From Umezawaea sp049997955 (GTDB taxonomy: Bacteria; Actinomycetota; Actinomycetes; Mycobacteriales; Pseudonocardiaceae), in the NCBI GenBank assembly GCA_049997955.1, contig JAEBDY010000013.1:62001-126000 (forward strand): DNA of 64,000 nucleotides, read 5' to 3'. The notes under the pieces were generated by a model, which searched no databases, had not been told where the DNA came from, and was given only the letters and a program-made list of their open reading frames with translations. The position numbers were made by a program, and so were the translations under genes. Positions 24,301-32,123 of this stretch are shown here, piece by piece; within the stretch, counting starts at the first letter, position 1; every line of letters starts with the position of its first letter.

Positions 24301-24617
24301 AGTTCGGCGGGGCCGCGGGCCGCGACCCACGACGGGCCCAGCGCCAGCGAGCGGTCCAGCAGCGCGGCGCGCAGTTCCTCCTTCGCGCCCGCGGCGGCTC
24401 GGGCGGCGACCGATTCCGTCAGCCACGCCAGCACGGCCCGCGCGACGACGGCCGACGCCAGCAGCGCCCAGGTCGTACCGCCGGTGAGGACCGTCGCGAG
24501 CGCCACGGCCTGCACGACCGTGGCGACGGCGGTGGTCGCGGCGAGCACCGCGCACCAGACGAGCGCCACCCGCGCCGAGCGGGACAGCGCGGGGAGCGCG
24601 CCGAGCGGGCCCTTCAC
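21306..24617 (-). CDS. cydDC: Fused CydDC ABC exporter for cytochrome bd assembly
   Basis: A 1103-residue protein joining two ABC exporter halves. Half 1 has its membrane domain at about 1-300 and nucleotide-binding domain at about 395-600 (Walker A APSGAGKST at ~431, signature LSTGERQRVAVARALL, LLLDEPTAHLD). Half 2 has a second membrane domain from about 625 and a C-terminal NBD (GPSGAGKST, LSGGEAQRVALARTLL, LVLLDEPTAHLDEP). CydDC exports thiols and is needed for heme loading of cytochrome bd; E. coli uses two proteins. Residues ~304-395 are an unusual linker with TTDGAD/TTDQAN hexapeptide repeats, then Pro-rich sequence. Start GTG 24617 overlaps the cydB stop by 4 bases; the frame continues upstream only as a cydB shadow. 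Confidence 0.93.
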   Translation of the reverse strand: MKGPLGALPALSRSARVALVWCAVLAATTAVATVVQAVALATVLTGGTTWALLASAVVARAVLAWLTESVAARAAAGAKEELRAALLDRSLALGPSWVAARGPAELAVLATKGLDALDAYFTRYLPALVTTAVVPPLVGAWILVTDPTSAVLIAVTIPLIPVFAILIGLFTQRRVTHAAEVTERLSGYLLELVRALPVLTAFKRAAAQAKAVRDVGDRHRRATMGTLRVAFLSALVLEIAASLSVALIAVGIGLRLVSGELTLVTGLVVLILAPECYLPLRAAGAAHHASEDGLEAVRRVAEITDQTNTTDGADTTDGADTTDQANTTDQANTTDGADKAPHRFVDTKDPDPTQPPPVPGGRPRTSLPPSPGREGDVDLACGQPPSLWTTCGRTGDVVLDVRGLRVRRRDRDAPDGVSFTVRAGEVHRLDAPSGAGKSTTIAVLLGFVEADDGQVLVCGNDLSTVDPEAWRRSVAWVPQRPAFAGVTVADELELAIGRRPEPAELADVAADHLCDRRVNDLSTGERQRVAVARALLKVRAGARVLLLDEPTAHLDPPTAALVMAAVHRAAADGVAVVLATHRLVEAAAEPERRSPPAALDTPARVRGKPGRLLTARALAGAALGVAALSSGVALSAFAAYLIARAAEQPPILTLSVLVVGVRTFALAKGVLRYLERLVSHEAAFRLAGDLRVRLWEALVRLGPARLRRDTLQRLVDDTDTVRDLVPRVLLPPIVAAGVGAGAVLLFSLILPAAGLALAVALLVGGLAAPALAVAVERRASTVLADGRRRLGADVFTLLDAAPDLIAFGAHERKRAEVARHDAALVRQTRRQALGAGAATAVLQLTTGLASLVCTALAIGAVDPLLVPVLGLVPLALAEAFAGLPAAAQQRAALNQAHQRLTEVIDGDVQPARTDGIGWPGAEPVLEDVSLDLPVGWTAVAGPSGAGKSTLFAFLLGFLGRPAAAQRIAWCPQEPQLVSTTLRENLRMADPHADDDRLREALRLAGLPEWTDRLDTMIGTSVLSGGEAQRVALARTLLHDADLVLLDEPTAHLDEPTARALLDRLEVALRGRTVVHITHRPEEAARADLVLDVADGHVRERAYR
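23613..23702. repeat. Five 18-bp tandem repeats within the cydDC linker
   Basis: Five head-to-tail 18-base units (variants of GTCGGTGGTGTCGGCCCC and GTCAGTGGTGTTGGCCTG) from 23613 to 23702, preserving the cydDC frame and encoding the hexapeptides TTDGAD and TTDQAN. Partial units flank both sides. The unit length is a multiple of three, so copy number can change without breaking the gene. Confidence 0.85.
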
Positions 24618-25621
24618 GACGACGGGACGTGGACGGGCGGGATGTGGCGGGTGCCGATGCGCTTGCGGAACACCCAGTACGTCCACCCCTGGTAGACCAG
24701 CACCGCGGGCGTGCCGAAGGCGGCGACCCAGGTGATCACCGTGAGCGTGTACGGGCTGGAGGCGGCGTTGGCGACCGTCAGCGAGAACGCCGGGTCCAGC
24801 GTCGACGGCAGGACGTTCGGGTAGAGGGCGCCGAACAGCGCGACGACGGCGGCCACGATGGTCAGCCCCATCAGCGCGAACGACTGCCCCTCGCGGCCGA
24901 GGGCGAGCCTGGCCATGGCCGCGAACGCCGCCAGCGCGACCAGGATCGCGGCGGCCCACGTCCACACCGAGCCGGACCGCACCTGCGCGACGAGCAGCAG
25001 CACCAGCAGGGGGAGCAGGGCGAACGGCGCGATCCGCAGGGCCAGCGCGCGGGCCCGCAGCCGGATGTCGCCCTCGGTCTTCAGCGCGGTGAACACCGCG
25101 CCGTGGACCAGTGCGTAGCCGGCGATGGCGGCGGCGCCGAGGAGCGTGTCCCACCGCAGTGAGGCGAACGGCGAGCCGACCCGGTTGCCCGCCGCGTCGA
25201 TCGGCAGGCCGAGCACGGTGGACGTGATCAGCAGGCCGACGGTCAGCGGCGCGAGCCACGAGCAGAGCACGATCACCCTGTCCCACCGGGCCCGCCAGCG
25301 CACCGAGTCGACCTTGCCCCGGTACTCGAAGGCCACTCCCCGCCCGATCAGGGCGAGCAGGAACAGGAGGGCGGGCAGGTACGCCGTGCTGAGCAGCGCG
25401 GCGTACCAGTCGGGGAACGCCGCGAACGTGGCACCGATCGCGACGATCAACCACACCTCGTTGCCGTCCCAGACCGGCCCGATGGTGTTGATCATGACCC
25501 GGCGTTCCTTCTCATCACGCCCGAGCACAGGGAGCAGCATCCCAACGCCGAAGTCGAAGCCCTCCAGGAAGAAGTAGCCCAGCCAGAGCAGGGCGATCAC
25601 GCAGAACCAGAGCGTTTCCAC
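24614..25621 (-). CDS. cydB: Cytochrome bd ubiquinol/menaquinol oxidase subunit II
   Basis: A 335-residue polytopic protein with about nine membrane segments. The N-terminal METLWFCVIALLWLGYFFLEGFDFGVG is the CydB signature region (GFDFGVG), and GPVWDGNEVWLI is the second strongly conserved loop. CydB supports CydA in the membrane as the high-affinity terminal oxidase used at low oxygen. It starts 12 bases after cydA and overlaps cydDC by 4 bases, so cydA-cydB-cydDC is one operon. Confidence 0.97.
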   Translation of the reverse strand: METLWFCVIALLWLGYFFLEGFDFGVGMLLPVLGRDEKERRVMINTIGPVWDGNEVWLIVAIGATFAAFPDWYAALLSTAYLPALLFLLALIGRGVAFEYRGKVDSVRWRARWDRVIVLCSWLAPLTVGLLITSTVLGLPIDAAGNRVGSPFASLRWDTLLGAAAIAGYALVHGAVFTALKTEGDIRLRARALALRIAPFALLPLLVLLLVAQVRSGSVWTWAAAILVALAAFAAMARLALGREGQSFALMGLTIVAAVVALFGALYPNVLPSTLDPAFSLTVANAASSPYTLTVITWVAAFGTPAVLVYQGWTYWVFRKRIGTRHIPPVHVPSS

Positions 25622-25633
25622 AGCGGTCCCCTC

Positions 25634-27103
25634 TCAGTAGGCGAAGGCGAGTGCGTCGGTCTTCTCGGCGTCCGGCGGTGGCGCCGGGGGCAGCACACCG
25701 GCCACGCCCGCTCGCACGTAGCGCCGGATCAGGAACACCTCGACGCACGCCAGCACGCCGTAGACCAGCGTCAACGCGATCAGCGACGTGAGCACCTCCC
25801 CCGCGGTGGACGTCGACACGGCTCTGGCGGTGAACATCCAGACACCGTCCACCCCGGACGGGTTGGGCACGACCACGAACGGCTGGCGGCCCATCTCGGT
25901 GAAGATCCAGCCCGCGCTGTTGGCCAGGAACGGGGTCGCGATGCTCGTCAGCGCGGCGATCGGGAACCACCGGCCGCGCGGCACCCGGCCGCCGCGGGTG
26001 AGCCACAGCGCGAGCAGACCGGCGGCCGTCGAGATCCCGCCGAAGCCGATCATCAGGCGGAAGCCCCAGTACGTCACGGGCAGCACGGGCACGTAGTCGA
26101 TGGGCTGACCGGACAGCTCGCCGAGCTGCGGGTCGACCGGGTAGTTCGTGCCGTACTTCTCCTGGTACATCGGGACCAGCTCGTCGATCCCCTTGACCTC
26201 GCTGGTGAAGTCGTTGTGCGCCAGGAAGGACAGCAGCGCGGGGACGGTGATGTTCTTGACGCTCTCGCAGTCCGACCGGGTGACGTCGCCGATGGCGAAG
26301 ACGGAGAAGCTGGCGGGCTGCTCGGTGTGGCAGAGCGCCTCGGCGGCGGCCATCTTCATCGGCTGCTGCTCGAACATCAGCTTGCCCTGGAGGTCGCCGC
26401 TGATCGCGACGCCCGCGAACGCGACGACGCCGACCCAGGTGCCGAACTTCAACGACGAGCGCCACACCGGCTCCTCGTCCGACTTCCGCCACAGGTGCCA
26501 GGCGGAGATGCCGACCAGGAACGTCGCGGCGACCATGAAGGCGCCGAAGACCGTGTGCGGGAACGCGGCGAGCACGGTGTTGTTGCCCAGCACCGCCCAG
26601 ATCGAGGTGAGCCGGGCGCGGCCGTCGACCAGTTCGACGCCGACGGGGTGCTGCATCCACGAGTTGGCGGCCAGGATGAAGTAGGCGGACGCGATGGTGG
26701 CCAGGGAGAACGCCCACACGCAGGCCAGGTGCACCTTCTTCGGCAGCCGGTCCCAGCCGAAGATCCACAGGCCGAGGAAGGTCGACTCGACGAAGAACGC
26801 GACCAGGCCCTCCATCGCCAGCGGGGCGCCGAACACGTCGCCGACGAACCGCGAGTAGGCGCTCCACGTCATGCCGAACTGGAACTCCTGCACGATGCCG
26901 GTCACCACGCCCATGGCGAAGTTGATCAGCAGCAGCTTGCCCCAGAACTTGGTCATCGCGTAGTAGCGCCGGTCGCCCGTGCGCACCCAGGCGGTCTGCA
27001 TGCAGGCCACCAGCAGGGAGAGGCCGATCGTCAGTGGCACCATCAAGAAGTGGTAGACGGTGGTGATGCCGAACTGCCACCGCGCGAGATCCAGTACTTC
27101 CAC
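25634..27103 (-). CDS. cydA: Cytochrome bd oxidase subunit I
   Basis: A 489-residue membrane protein that binds hemes b558, b595 and d and oxidises quinol. Heme-ligand regions are visible: TTVYHFLMVPLT (His near residue 18), AAFPHTVFGAFM (His near 183) and the GRQPFVV segment near 393-400 (methionine in TEMGRQP). The N-terminal GFQFGM-like sequence is EFQFGMTWS and the quinol loop follows KMAAAEAL. The Q-loop is of the short type, as in most Gram-positives. It is the first gene of the operon. Upstream is a DevR-box-like palindrome at 27164, shared with a divergent riboswitch-controlled transporter. Confidence 0.97.
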   Translation of the reverse strand: MEVLDLARWQFGITTVYHFLMVPLTIGLSLLVACMQTAWVRTGDRRYYAMTKFWGKLLLINFAMGVVTGIVQEFQFGMTWSAYSRFVGDVFGAPLAMEGLVAFFVESTFLGLWIFGWDRLPKKVHLACVWAFSLATIASAYFILAANSWMQHPVGVELVDGRARLTSIWAVLGNNTVLAAFPHTVFGAFMVAATFLVGISAWHLWRKSDEEPVWRSSLKFGTWVGVVAFAGVAISGDLQGKLMFEQQPMKMAAAEALCHTEQPASFSVFAIGDVTRSDCESVKNITVPALLSFLAHNDFTSEVKGIDELVPMYQEKYGTNYPVDPQLGELSGQPIDYVPVLPVTYWGFRLMIGFGGISTAAGLLALWLTRGGRVPRGRWFPIAALTSIATPFLANSAGWIFTEMGRQPFVVVPNPSGVDGVWMFTARAVSTSTAGEVLTSLIALTLVYGVLACVEVFLIRRYVRAGVAGVLPPAPPPDAEKTDALAFAY

Positions 27104-27163
27104 GGTTCGAACCTAGGTCCGCCGCACCCCCCGCGATCAGGTGCGACGGTCCTCCGTTGGGGT

Positions 27164-27177
27164 AGGACCAAGGTCCC
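27164..27177. promoter_or_regulatory. DevR/DosR-box-like palindrome upstream of cydA
   Basis: AGGAC-CAAG-GTCCC sits 61 bases before the cydA start. The mycobacterial DosR consensus core is GGGAC-TWWA-GTCCC; nine of the ten half-site bases match, though the central bases are less good. A DevR-like regulator gene and its kinase lie at the other end of the cyd operon, which makes autoregulation of the operon by this system plausible. Other half-sites (GGGAC at about 27188) are nearby. Confidence 0.5.
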
Positions 27178-27230
27178 GGCCGGGCAGGGACCGTGCCGCG
27201 GCCGACACCACTCCCGCCGCACGCGACCTG

Positions 27231-27236
27231 TACAAT
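27231..27236 (+). promoter_or_regulatory. Probable -10 element of the riboswitch-controlled transporter
   Basis: TACAAT lies 14 bases upstream of the conserved riboswitch 5' part, at a position that would start the transcript near 27243. No convincing -35 hexamer is visible. Confidence 0.5.
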
Positions 27237-27242
27237 CGGTGG

Positions 27243-27376
27243 TGCCAGAGGGGAGTAGTTCCCGCTGCCACCAGCGCCAGTCAACGGCTGTGGCGCGGCG
27301 AGGTGATCGACATACTGATCCGCCAGTCGTGGGATCCGGTCCCTCACCCACTTCGCGTGGGCGAACGAGACCTCCG
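27243..27376 (+). ncRNA. yybP-ykoY manganese riboswitch
   Basis: The conserved blocks of this riboswitch class appear in order: GGGGAGTAG at 27250-27258, GTCAACGG at 27280-27287 after a CCACCAGCGCC stem strand, and GCGAACGAGACCTCC at 27361-27375 (the class consensus ends near GCGAGACC). The blocks are spaced by sequences that can form P2-P4 helices. The class binds Mn2+ directly and controls Mn exporters and GDT1/TMEM165-type proteins; the downstream gene here is exactly such a transporter. Covariance-model scoring was not possible, so exact boundaries are approximate. Confidence 0.8.
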
Positions 27377-27447
27377 GCCGGGTAGTGCAACACGCCCGGT
27401 CGGGGTCTGTTGCGCCTCCGTCCGGGTCCATCGCGGACTGGAGACTC

Positions 27448-28047
27448 GTGGCCCCCTCACTGATCGCCCTGGCGACCACCTTCGCCATCATCTTCTTGGC
27501 CGAGCTGCCGGACAAGACGATGGTCGCGACCCTCGTGCTGACGACGCGCTACCGCGCTTGGCCGGTGTTCGTCGGCGTGGTCTCCGCGTTCGCCGTGCAG
27601 TGCGTCGTGGCCGTCGCGTTCGGCAGCGCCATCACCCTCCTGCCGGACCAGGTGGTCGCCGCCGTGGTCGCCGTGCTGTTCGGCGTCGGCGCGTTCCTGC
27701 TGCTGCGCGAGGGCTTCTCCAAGGCCGACACCGACGAGACCGACGCCGCCGGTTCCAACGCCGCCACCCCGTTCCTGCGGTCCGCGCTCACGTCGTTCGG
27801 CGTGCTGTTCGCGGCCGAGTGGGGCGACGCCTCGCAGCTGGCCACGGCCGGGCTGACGGCCCGCTACGGCGAGCCGGTCGCCGTGGGCGTCGGGGCCTGG
27901 CTGGCGCTGACCGCCGTGGCTGGGATCGCGGTGCTGGTGGGGCGGAAGATCGCGGGCCGGATCCCCACGCACCTGATCCAGCGCGTGGCCGGGTTCGTGT
28001 TCGCCGCGTTCACCGTTGTCGCGCTGTGGGCGGCGATCTTCGGCTAG
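27448..28047 (+). CDS. TMEM165/GDT1 family transporter (probable Mn2+ exporter)
   Basis: A 199-residue membrane protein made of two homologous halves, each with an E-x-G-D/E-x-P-D-K-T-type motif: FLAELPDKTMVATL near residue 16 and FAAEWGDASQLATA near residue 120. These acidic motifs form the cation site of the GDT1 family, which moves Mn2+ or Ca2+ out of the cytoplasm. About six membrane segments are predicted by eye. GTG 27448 is the chosen start, following TGGAG; an earlier GTG at 27385 would put coding sequence right behind the riboswitch. The Mn2+ riboswitch at 27243-27376 supports a manganese role. Confidence 0.88.
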   Translation: MAPSLIALATTFAIIFLAELPDKTMVATLVLTTRYRAWPVFVGVVSAFAVQCVVAVAFGSAITLLPDQVVAAVVAVLFGVGAFLLLREGFSKADTDETDAAGSNAATPFLRSALTSFGVLFAAEWGDASQLATAGLTARYGEPVAVGVGAWLALTAVAGIAVLVGRKIAGRIPTHLIQRVAGFVFAAFTVVALWAAIFG

Positions 28048-28138
28048 ACGAGGCCGACGGTCTCGCCGAGTTCGGCGCACCGGGCGACCGTGTGCGGCCG
28101 CGGCCTGGGAATCACTGATTCGCTTTCTCGTGACGGAG

Positions 28139-28819
28139 TCACTTCAGCGCCGCTGCGACGTCCTGTGCGGCCCGCAGCACTTGAGGGCCGATCGACTCCC
28201 CGTCGAGCTTCTCCAACGCCACCACGCCCACGCTGGCCCGCAGTCCGGGCACTCCCCGCACCGGTGACGCGACCCCGTACGCGCCCGGCTGGAGTTCGCC
28301 GGTCGACTGGACCCACTGCTTCACGTCCGCGGGCAGGCCGATGGCCTTCCCGGCGGCTCCGCGGTGCACCGGGTGCCTGCTGCCGACCCGGTACGCCACG
28401 TGGAACGCCGTCCAGGACGGTTCGACCACCGCGACCGCCTGCGCCTCGCTGCCGTCCGCGACGGTCAGGTGGGCCGTCGCGCCGACCTGGTCCGCCAGCT
28501 CGCGCAGCGCGGGCTGGGCGGCCATGCGCAGCTGCGGCAGCACGTTCGCGGCCAGGCGCAGCACGCCGAGCCCCAACCGGACCTTGGACCCCTCGCGCCG
28601 CACCAGGCCCCTGGACTGCAACGGCACCAGCAGCCGGTAGACCGCGGCCCGGCTCGCGCCGATCGCGGCGGCGAGTTCGCTGATGCTCGGCGCGTCCGTC
28701 TCCGCGTCGGCGACGGCCTGGAGCAGGGCGAGGCCCCGTTCCAGGGTCAGCGAACTCTCCTTGGACACCGTCGTGGGCACCGGGAGGCGTCCGCGCGGGT
28801 CCGACTGCGGTCTTGCCAA
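28139..28819 (-). CDS. IclR-family transcriptional regulator
   Basis: A 226-residue regulator. The winged HTH lies at about residues 24-85 (LTLERGLALLQAV, SISELAAAIGASRAAVYRLLVPL), and the C-terminal effector domain follows (ALRELADQVGATAHLTVADG, HRGAAGKAIGL, GAYGVASPVRG). IclR regulators of this size often control aromatic catabolism. It lies 6 bases downstream of fahA on the same strand in a homogentisate cluster, so it is a good candidate for the local regulator, responding to a pathway intermediate. Confidence 0.9.
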   Translation of the reverse strand: MARPQSDPRGRLPVPTTVSKESSLTLERGLALLQAVADAETDAPSISELAAAIGASRAAVYRLLVPLQSRGLVRREGSKVRLGLGVLRLAANVLPQLRMAAQPALRELADQVGATAHLTVADGSEAQAVAVVEPSWTAFHVAYRVGSRHPVHRGAAGKAIGLPADVKQWVQSTGELQPGAYGVASPVRGVPGLRASVGVVALEKLDGESIGPQVLRAAQDVAAALK

Positions 28820-28825
28820 GGTGCC

Positions 28826-30007
28826 CTACTTCCCGTCGGCGGGCTCGATCGTGCCGACCACTTCGGCCAGGCCGACGAGCGAGCCGTCCTCGCCGGGGGC
28901 GGTGGCGGTGAGGCGCACCGTGTCGCCGTCCTCCAGGAAGGTCCGCTCGGTGCCGTCGGCCAGCGCGACCGGGTCCTTGCCGCCCCAGCTCAGCTCCAAG
29001 AACGACCCGCGCTCGTCGCGTTCGGGTCCGGAGACCGTGCCGGACGCGATGAGGTCGCCCGGCCGCACGGTGGCGCCGTTCACCGACAGGTGCGCGAGCT
29101 GCTGCGCGAACGTCCACGACTGCTCGCGGAACGGCGGCCTGGACACGACGGTGCCGTTCCACTCGACCTCGATGCTCAGGTCGAGCCCCCACGGCTGGTC
29201 CTCGACCAAGTAGTCGTGGATCGGGTTCGGCAGCGGCGGCGGGGTGACGCGGGCGACCGCGAACGCCTCCAGCGGGGTGATCCACGCGGAGACCGAGGTG
29301 GCGAACGACTTGCCGAGGAACGGGCCGAGCGGCTGGTACTCCCACGCCTGCACGTCGCGGGCCGACCAGTCGTTGAGCAGCACCACGCCGAACACGTGCT
29401 CGACCGCCCGCGAGGTGGACAGCCGGGACGCGACCGGGCCGCCGCAGACGAAGCCGACCTCGGCCTCGACGTCGAGCCGCCGCGTGGGGCCGAACTCCGG
29501 GCCGGGTTGGCCGCGGCGCTGGCCGTGCGGCCGCACCACGTTCGTGCCGGACACGACGACCGTGCCCGCGCGGCCGTGGTAGCCGATCGGCAGGTGCGTC
29601 CAGTTCGGCGGCAGCGCGGAGTCGTCCGGCCGGAAGATCTTGCCGACGTTCTCCGCGTGGTGCCGCGACGAGTAGAAGTCGACGTAGTCCGCGACCGTGA
29701 ACGGGAGGACGGCGCCGTCGATCGGCACCAGCGACGCGCCCCGCGGAGCGGCGGTCGACGCCGTCATCTCCACGAGCCGGGCGCGCAGTTCGCTCCACGC
29801 CGGTCGCCCGGCCCGCAGCAGCGGGTCGAGCGTGTCCGCGGAGACCAGGTCGGCCAGCCGGTCGCCCAGGTGGCTCGCGAGCGGGCGCAGCGGCACGGCG
29901 TGGTCGCCCACGCGCACCGCGACGCCCGCGTCGAGCACGCCGTAGGGCAGCGTCTGCGGCCCGAACGGCTCGTCGCCAGTGAAGGCCGGGTCGTCGATCC
30001 AGGTCAC
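28826..30007 (-). CDS. fahA: Fumarylacetoacetase
   Basis: A 393-residue hydrolase performing the last step of tyrosine/homogentisate breakdown, fumarylacetoacetate to fumarate and acetoacetate. The metal-binding and catalytic regions are present: DFYSSRHHAENVG near residue 115 (metal Asp), LPIGYHGRAGTVVVSGT, DVEAEVGFV (metal Glu), LLNDWSARDVQAWEYQPLG (metal Asp and substrate residues), and GTVSGPE near the C-terminus. Length is slightly short of the ~420-residue eukaryotic enzyme. GTG 30007 overlaps the stop of the upstream unknown gene by 4 bases; the longer frame to 30055 is not needed. Confidence 0.95.
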   Translation of the reverse strand: MTWIDDPAFTGDEPFGPQTLPYGVLDAGVAVRVGDHAVPLRPLASHLGDRLADLVSADTLDPLLRAGRPAWSELRARLVEMTASTAAPRGASLVPIDGAVLPFTVADYVDFYSSRHHAENVGKIFRPDDSALPPNWTHLPIGYHGRAGTVVVSGTNVVRPHGQRRGQPGPEFGPTRRLDVEAEVGFVCGGPVASRLSTSRAVEHVFGVVLLNDWSARDVQAWEYQPLGPFLGKSFATSVSAWITPLEAFAVARVTPPPLPNPIHDYLVEDQPWGLDLSIEVEWNGTVVSRPPFREQSWTFAQQLAHLSVNGATVRPGDLIASGTVSGPERDERGSFLELSWGGKDPVALADGTERTFLEDGDTVRLTATAPGEDGSLVGLAEVVGTIEPADGK

Positions 30008-30879
30008 AGCAGGTCCAGGTCGTCGAGGTCCTTGATCGGGTCGGCGAGCGAGCACGACCCGTAGGACGCGAAGACGCCGCGGACGGCGTGCGCGGCGGGG
30101 TCTTCCAGCTTGCTCGCCTCGGCGGCGAGCGCGGCGCCGTCGGTGCTGGCCAGCGCGCCCCGGACGTCACCGCCCGCGAGCGACCGGGCGGTCGCCACCA
30201 GCAGGTTGAGGAACCCGTGGTGGGTGACGCCGGTGGTCTCGTCGGTCTGCCGCACGGCGTGGTGCAGACCTGCGGTGGCCTTGAAGGCGACCCCGCTGTG
30301 GCTGACCACGGCGAGGAAGTCGGCGACCTCGTCGACGCTGGGGAAGTTCTCCTTGCTGACGCCGCCGCAGCGCAGCTTGGGCCAGCTGCCGTGCTCGATG
30401 ACGCGGCGCACGCCGTCGAGCCACTCGGCGCCCCCGCGCCTCGGCTCGACCACGCGGATCACGTCCTCGGGCACGAACTCCGACACGCGTTCGAGCCACA
30501 CCTCGTCCACATCGGACGGCGCGGGCATCTCGACCATGCGCAGGGCGAGCAGTTCGCTGCGGGATTCGACGATCGACACGGCCTTGGGGACACCGCCGAG
30601 GCCGGTGTCGATGACCAACGACAGGGCGATCGGCCTGACCGGCTTGACCTTGATCAACTCAGTGATCAACTCGGCTAGTCGTGACGCTGGACACAGGAAC
30701 AGGCCGATCGCTCCTGCCCACTCGCCGACACGCGCGTCGAGGTGCCCGCGCACCGCGTCGGGCATGGACGCGTTGCCCGGGGGGAACAACGCGGCATCGT
30801 CGACAAGCCTTGCCAGCAGGGGCGGAGTACCGCGTGGACCTGGCGCACGGAGTTCGAAGGCGCTTGACACGGCTGACAC
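30004..30879 (-). CDS. Conserved protein of unknown function in the homogentisate cluster
   Basis: I do not recognise this ~291-residue soluble protein. It has no signal peptide or membrane segment. Features visible are DDAALFPPGNASMPDAV near the start, a strand-rich middle (RPIALSLVIDTGLGGV, DVIRVVEPRRGG), KLRCGGVSKENFPSVDEVADFLAVV, FKATAGLHHAVR, and GSCSLADPIKDL near the end. The alternating strand/helix pattern and the KATAGLHH segment suggest a TIM-barrel-like fold; this is inference. It is coupled to fahA by a 4-base overlap and divergent from hmgA, so a role in homogentisate breakdown (for example the maleylacetoacetate isomerase step, otherwise missing here) is worth testing. The start is uncertain: GTG 30879, GTG 30870 and TTG 30906 are all possible. 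Confidence 0.7.
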   Translation of the reverse strand: MSAVSSAFELRAPGPRGTPPLLARLVDDAALFPPGNASMPDAVRGHLDARVGEWAGAIGLFLCPASRLAELITELIKVKPVRPIALSLVIDTGLGGVPKAVSIVESRSELLALRMVEMPAPSDVDEVWLERVSEFVPEDVIRVVEPRRGGAEWLDGVRRVIEHGSWPKLRCGGVSKENFPSVDEVADFLAVVSHSGVAFKATAGLHHAVRQTDETTGVTHHGFLNLLVATARSLAGGDVRGALASTDGAALAAEASKLEDPAAHAVRGVFASYGSCSLADPIKDLDDLDLL

Positions 30880-30938
30880 GCTAGTGGCGTACCGGTCAAT
30901 GAACAAAGATGTCCGACTATCGAACGCCCGGAGTGATC

Positions 30939-32117
30939 ATGGCGTACTACCGCCAAGTCGGTGAGATCCCCCGAAAGCGCCACACCCAGTTCCGCGATCC
31001 GGAGGGCGGGTTGTACGCGGAGGAGCTCATGGGCGTGGAGGGCTTCTCGGCCGACTCCGCACTGCTCTACCACCGGTTCCTGCCGACCGCCATCGTGGAC
31101 GCGCAGACCGTCGAGGAGTCCCGCGGGGCCACCTCGCCGAACCTGCCGCTCAAGCCGCGCCACTTCAAGACACCGGACCTGACCTGGCCGGACAGCGGAG
31201 TCGACGCCGTGACCGGCAGGCGCACGCTGTTCGGCAACGCCGACGTGGTGATCGGGTTCGTGGTCGCTTCCGCGCCGAGCCCGCTCTACCGCAACGCCGC
31301 AGGCGACGAGCTGCTGTACGTCCGCAGCGGCAGCGGGACCGTCGAGACGATCTACGGCGCGATCACCGTCGGCGACGGCGACTACGTCGTGATCCCCACT
31401 TCGTGCACCTACCGGGTGGTCCCCGACGAGCCGATGGACATCCTGGTCCTCGAAGCCACCGGGCACGTCGGGCCGCCGAAGCGGTACCTGTCCGGCAAGG
31501 GCCAGTTCCTGGAGCACTCGCCGTTCTGCGAGCGCGACCTGCGCGGCCCGACGGCGCCGCTCCTGGTCGACGGCGAGGACGTCGACGTGCTCGTGCGGCA
31601 CCGCGCGGGCCTCACCCGGTTCACCTACGCGAACCACCCGTTCGACGTCGTCGGCTGGGACGGCTGCCTGTACCCGTGGGCGTTCAACATCCGCGACTTC
31701 GAGCCGATCACCGGGCGCGTGCACCAGCCGCCGCCGGTGCACCAGACGTTCGAGGGCCCGAACTTCGTGGTCTGCTCGTTCGTCCCGCGCAAGGTCGACT
31801 ACCACCCGCTGTCCGTGCCGGTGCCCTACAACCACGCCAACGTGGACTCCGACGAGCTGATGTTCTACGTCGGCGGCAACTACGAGGCCCGCAAGGGGTC
31901 CGGCATCGGGATCGGGTCGCTGTCGCTGCACCCGTCGGGCTGCACGCACGGGCCGCAGCCGGGTGCCGTGGAGGCGTCGCTGGGCGTGGACTACTTCGAC
32001 GAGACCGCGGTCATGGTCGACACGTTCCGCCCGCTCGAACTGGGCGAGGCCGCGCTGGCGACCGAGGACCCGAAGTACGCGTGGTCGTGGGCCCGCAGGG
32101 GTCCTGACCTGGATTGA
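30939..32117 (+). CDS. hmgA: Homogentisate 1,2-dioxygenase
   Basis: A 392-residue Fe(II) ring-cleaving dioxygenase that opens homogentisate to maleylacetoacetate. The start ATG 30939 gives MAYYRQVGEIPRKRHTQF, the usual actinobacterial N-terminus, and has GGAG a few bases upstream; an ATG at 30909 is less likely. The cupin core holds the iron ligands: PYNHANVDSDELMFYVGG (His and Glu) and SLHPSGCTHGPQPGA (His). HQTFEGPNFVVCSF is also family-typical. It is divergent from the fahA unit and transcribed alone or with the downstream SWIM operon, whose start is only 6 bases beyond its stop. Confidence 0.95.
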   Translation: MAYYRQVGEIPRKRHTQFRDPEGGLYAEELMGVEGFSADSALLYHRFLPTAIVDAQTVEESRGATSPNLPLKPRHFKTPDLTWPDSGVDAVTGRRTLFGNADVVIGFVVASAPSPLYRNAAGDELLYVRSGSGTVETIYGAITVGDGDYVVIPTSCTYRVVPDEPMDILVLEATGHVGPPKRYLSGKGQFLEHSPFCERDLRGPTAPLLVDGEDVDVLVRHRAGLTRFTYANHPFDVVGWDGCLYPWAFNIRDFEPITGRVHQPPPVHQTFEGPNFVVCSFVPRKVDYHPLSVPVPYNHANVDSDELMFYVGGNYEARKGSGIGIGSLSLHPSGCTHGPQPGAVEASLGVDYFDETAVMVDTFRPLELGEAALATEDPKYAWSWARRGPDLD

Positions 32118-32123
32118 CGTTTT

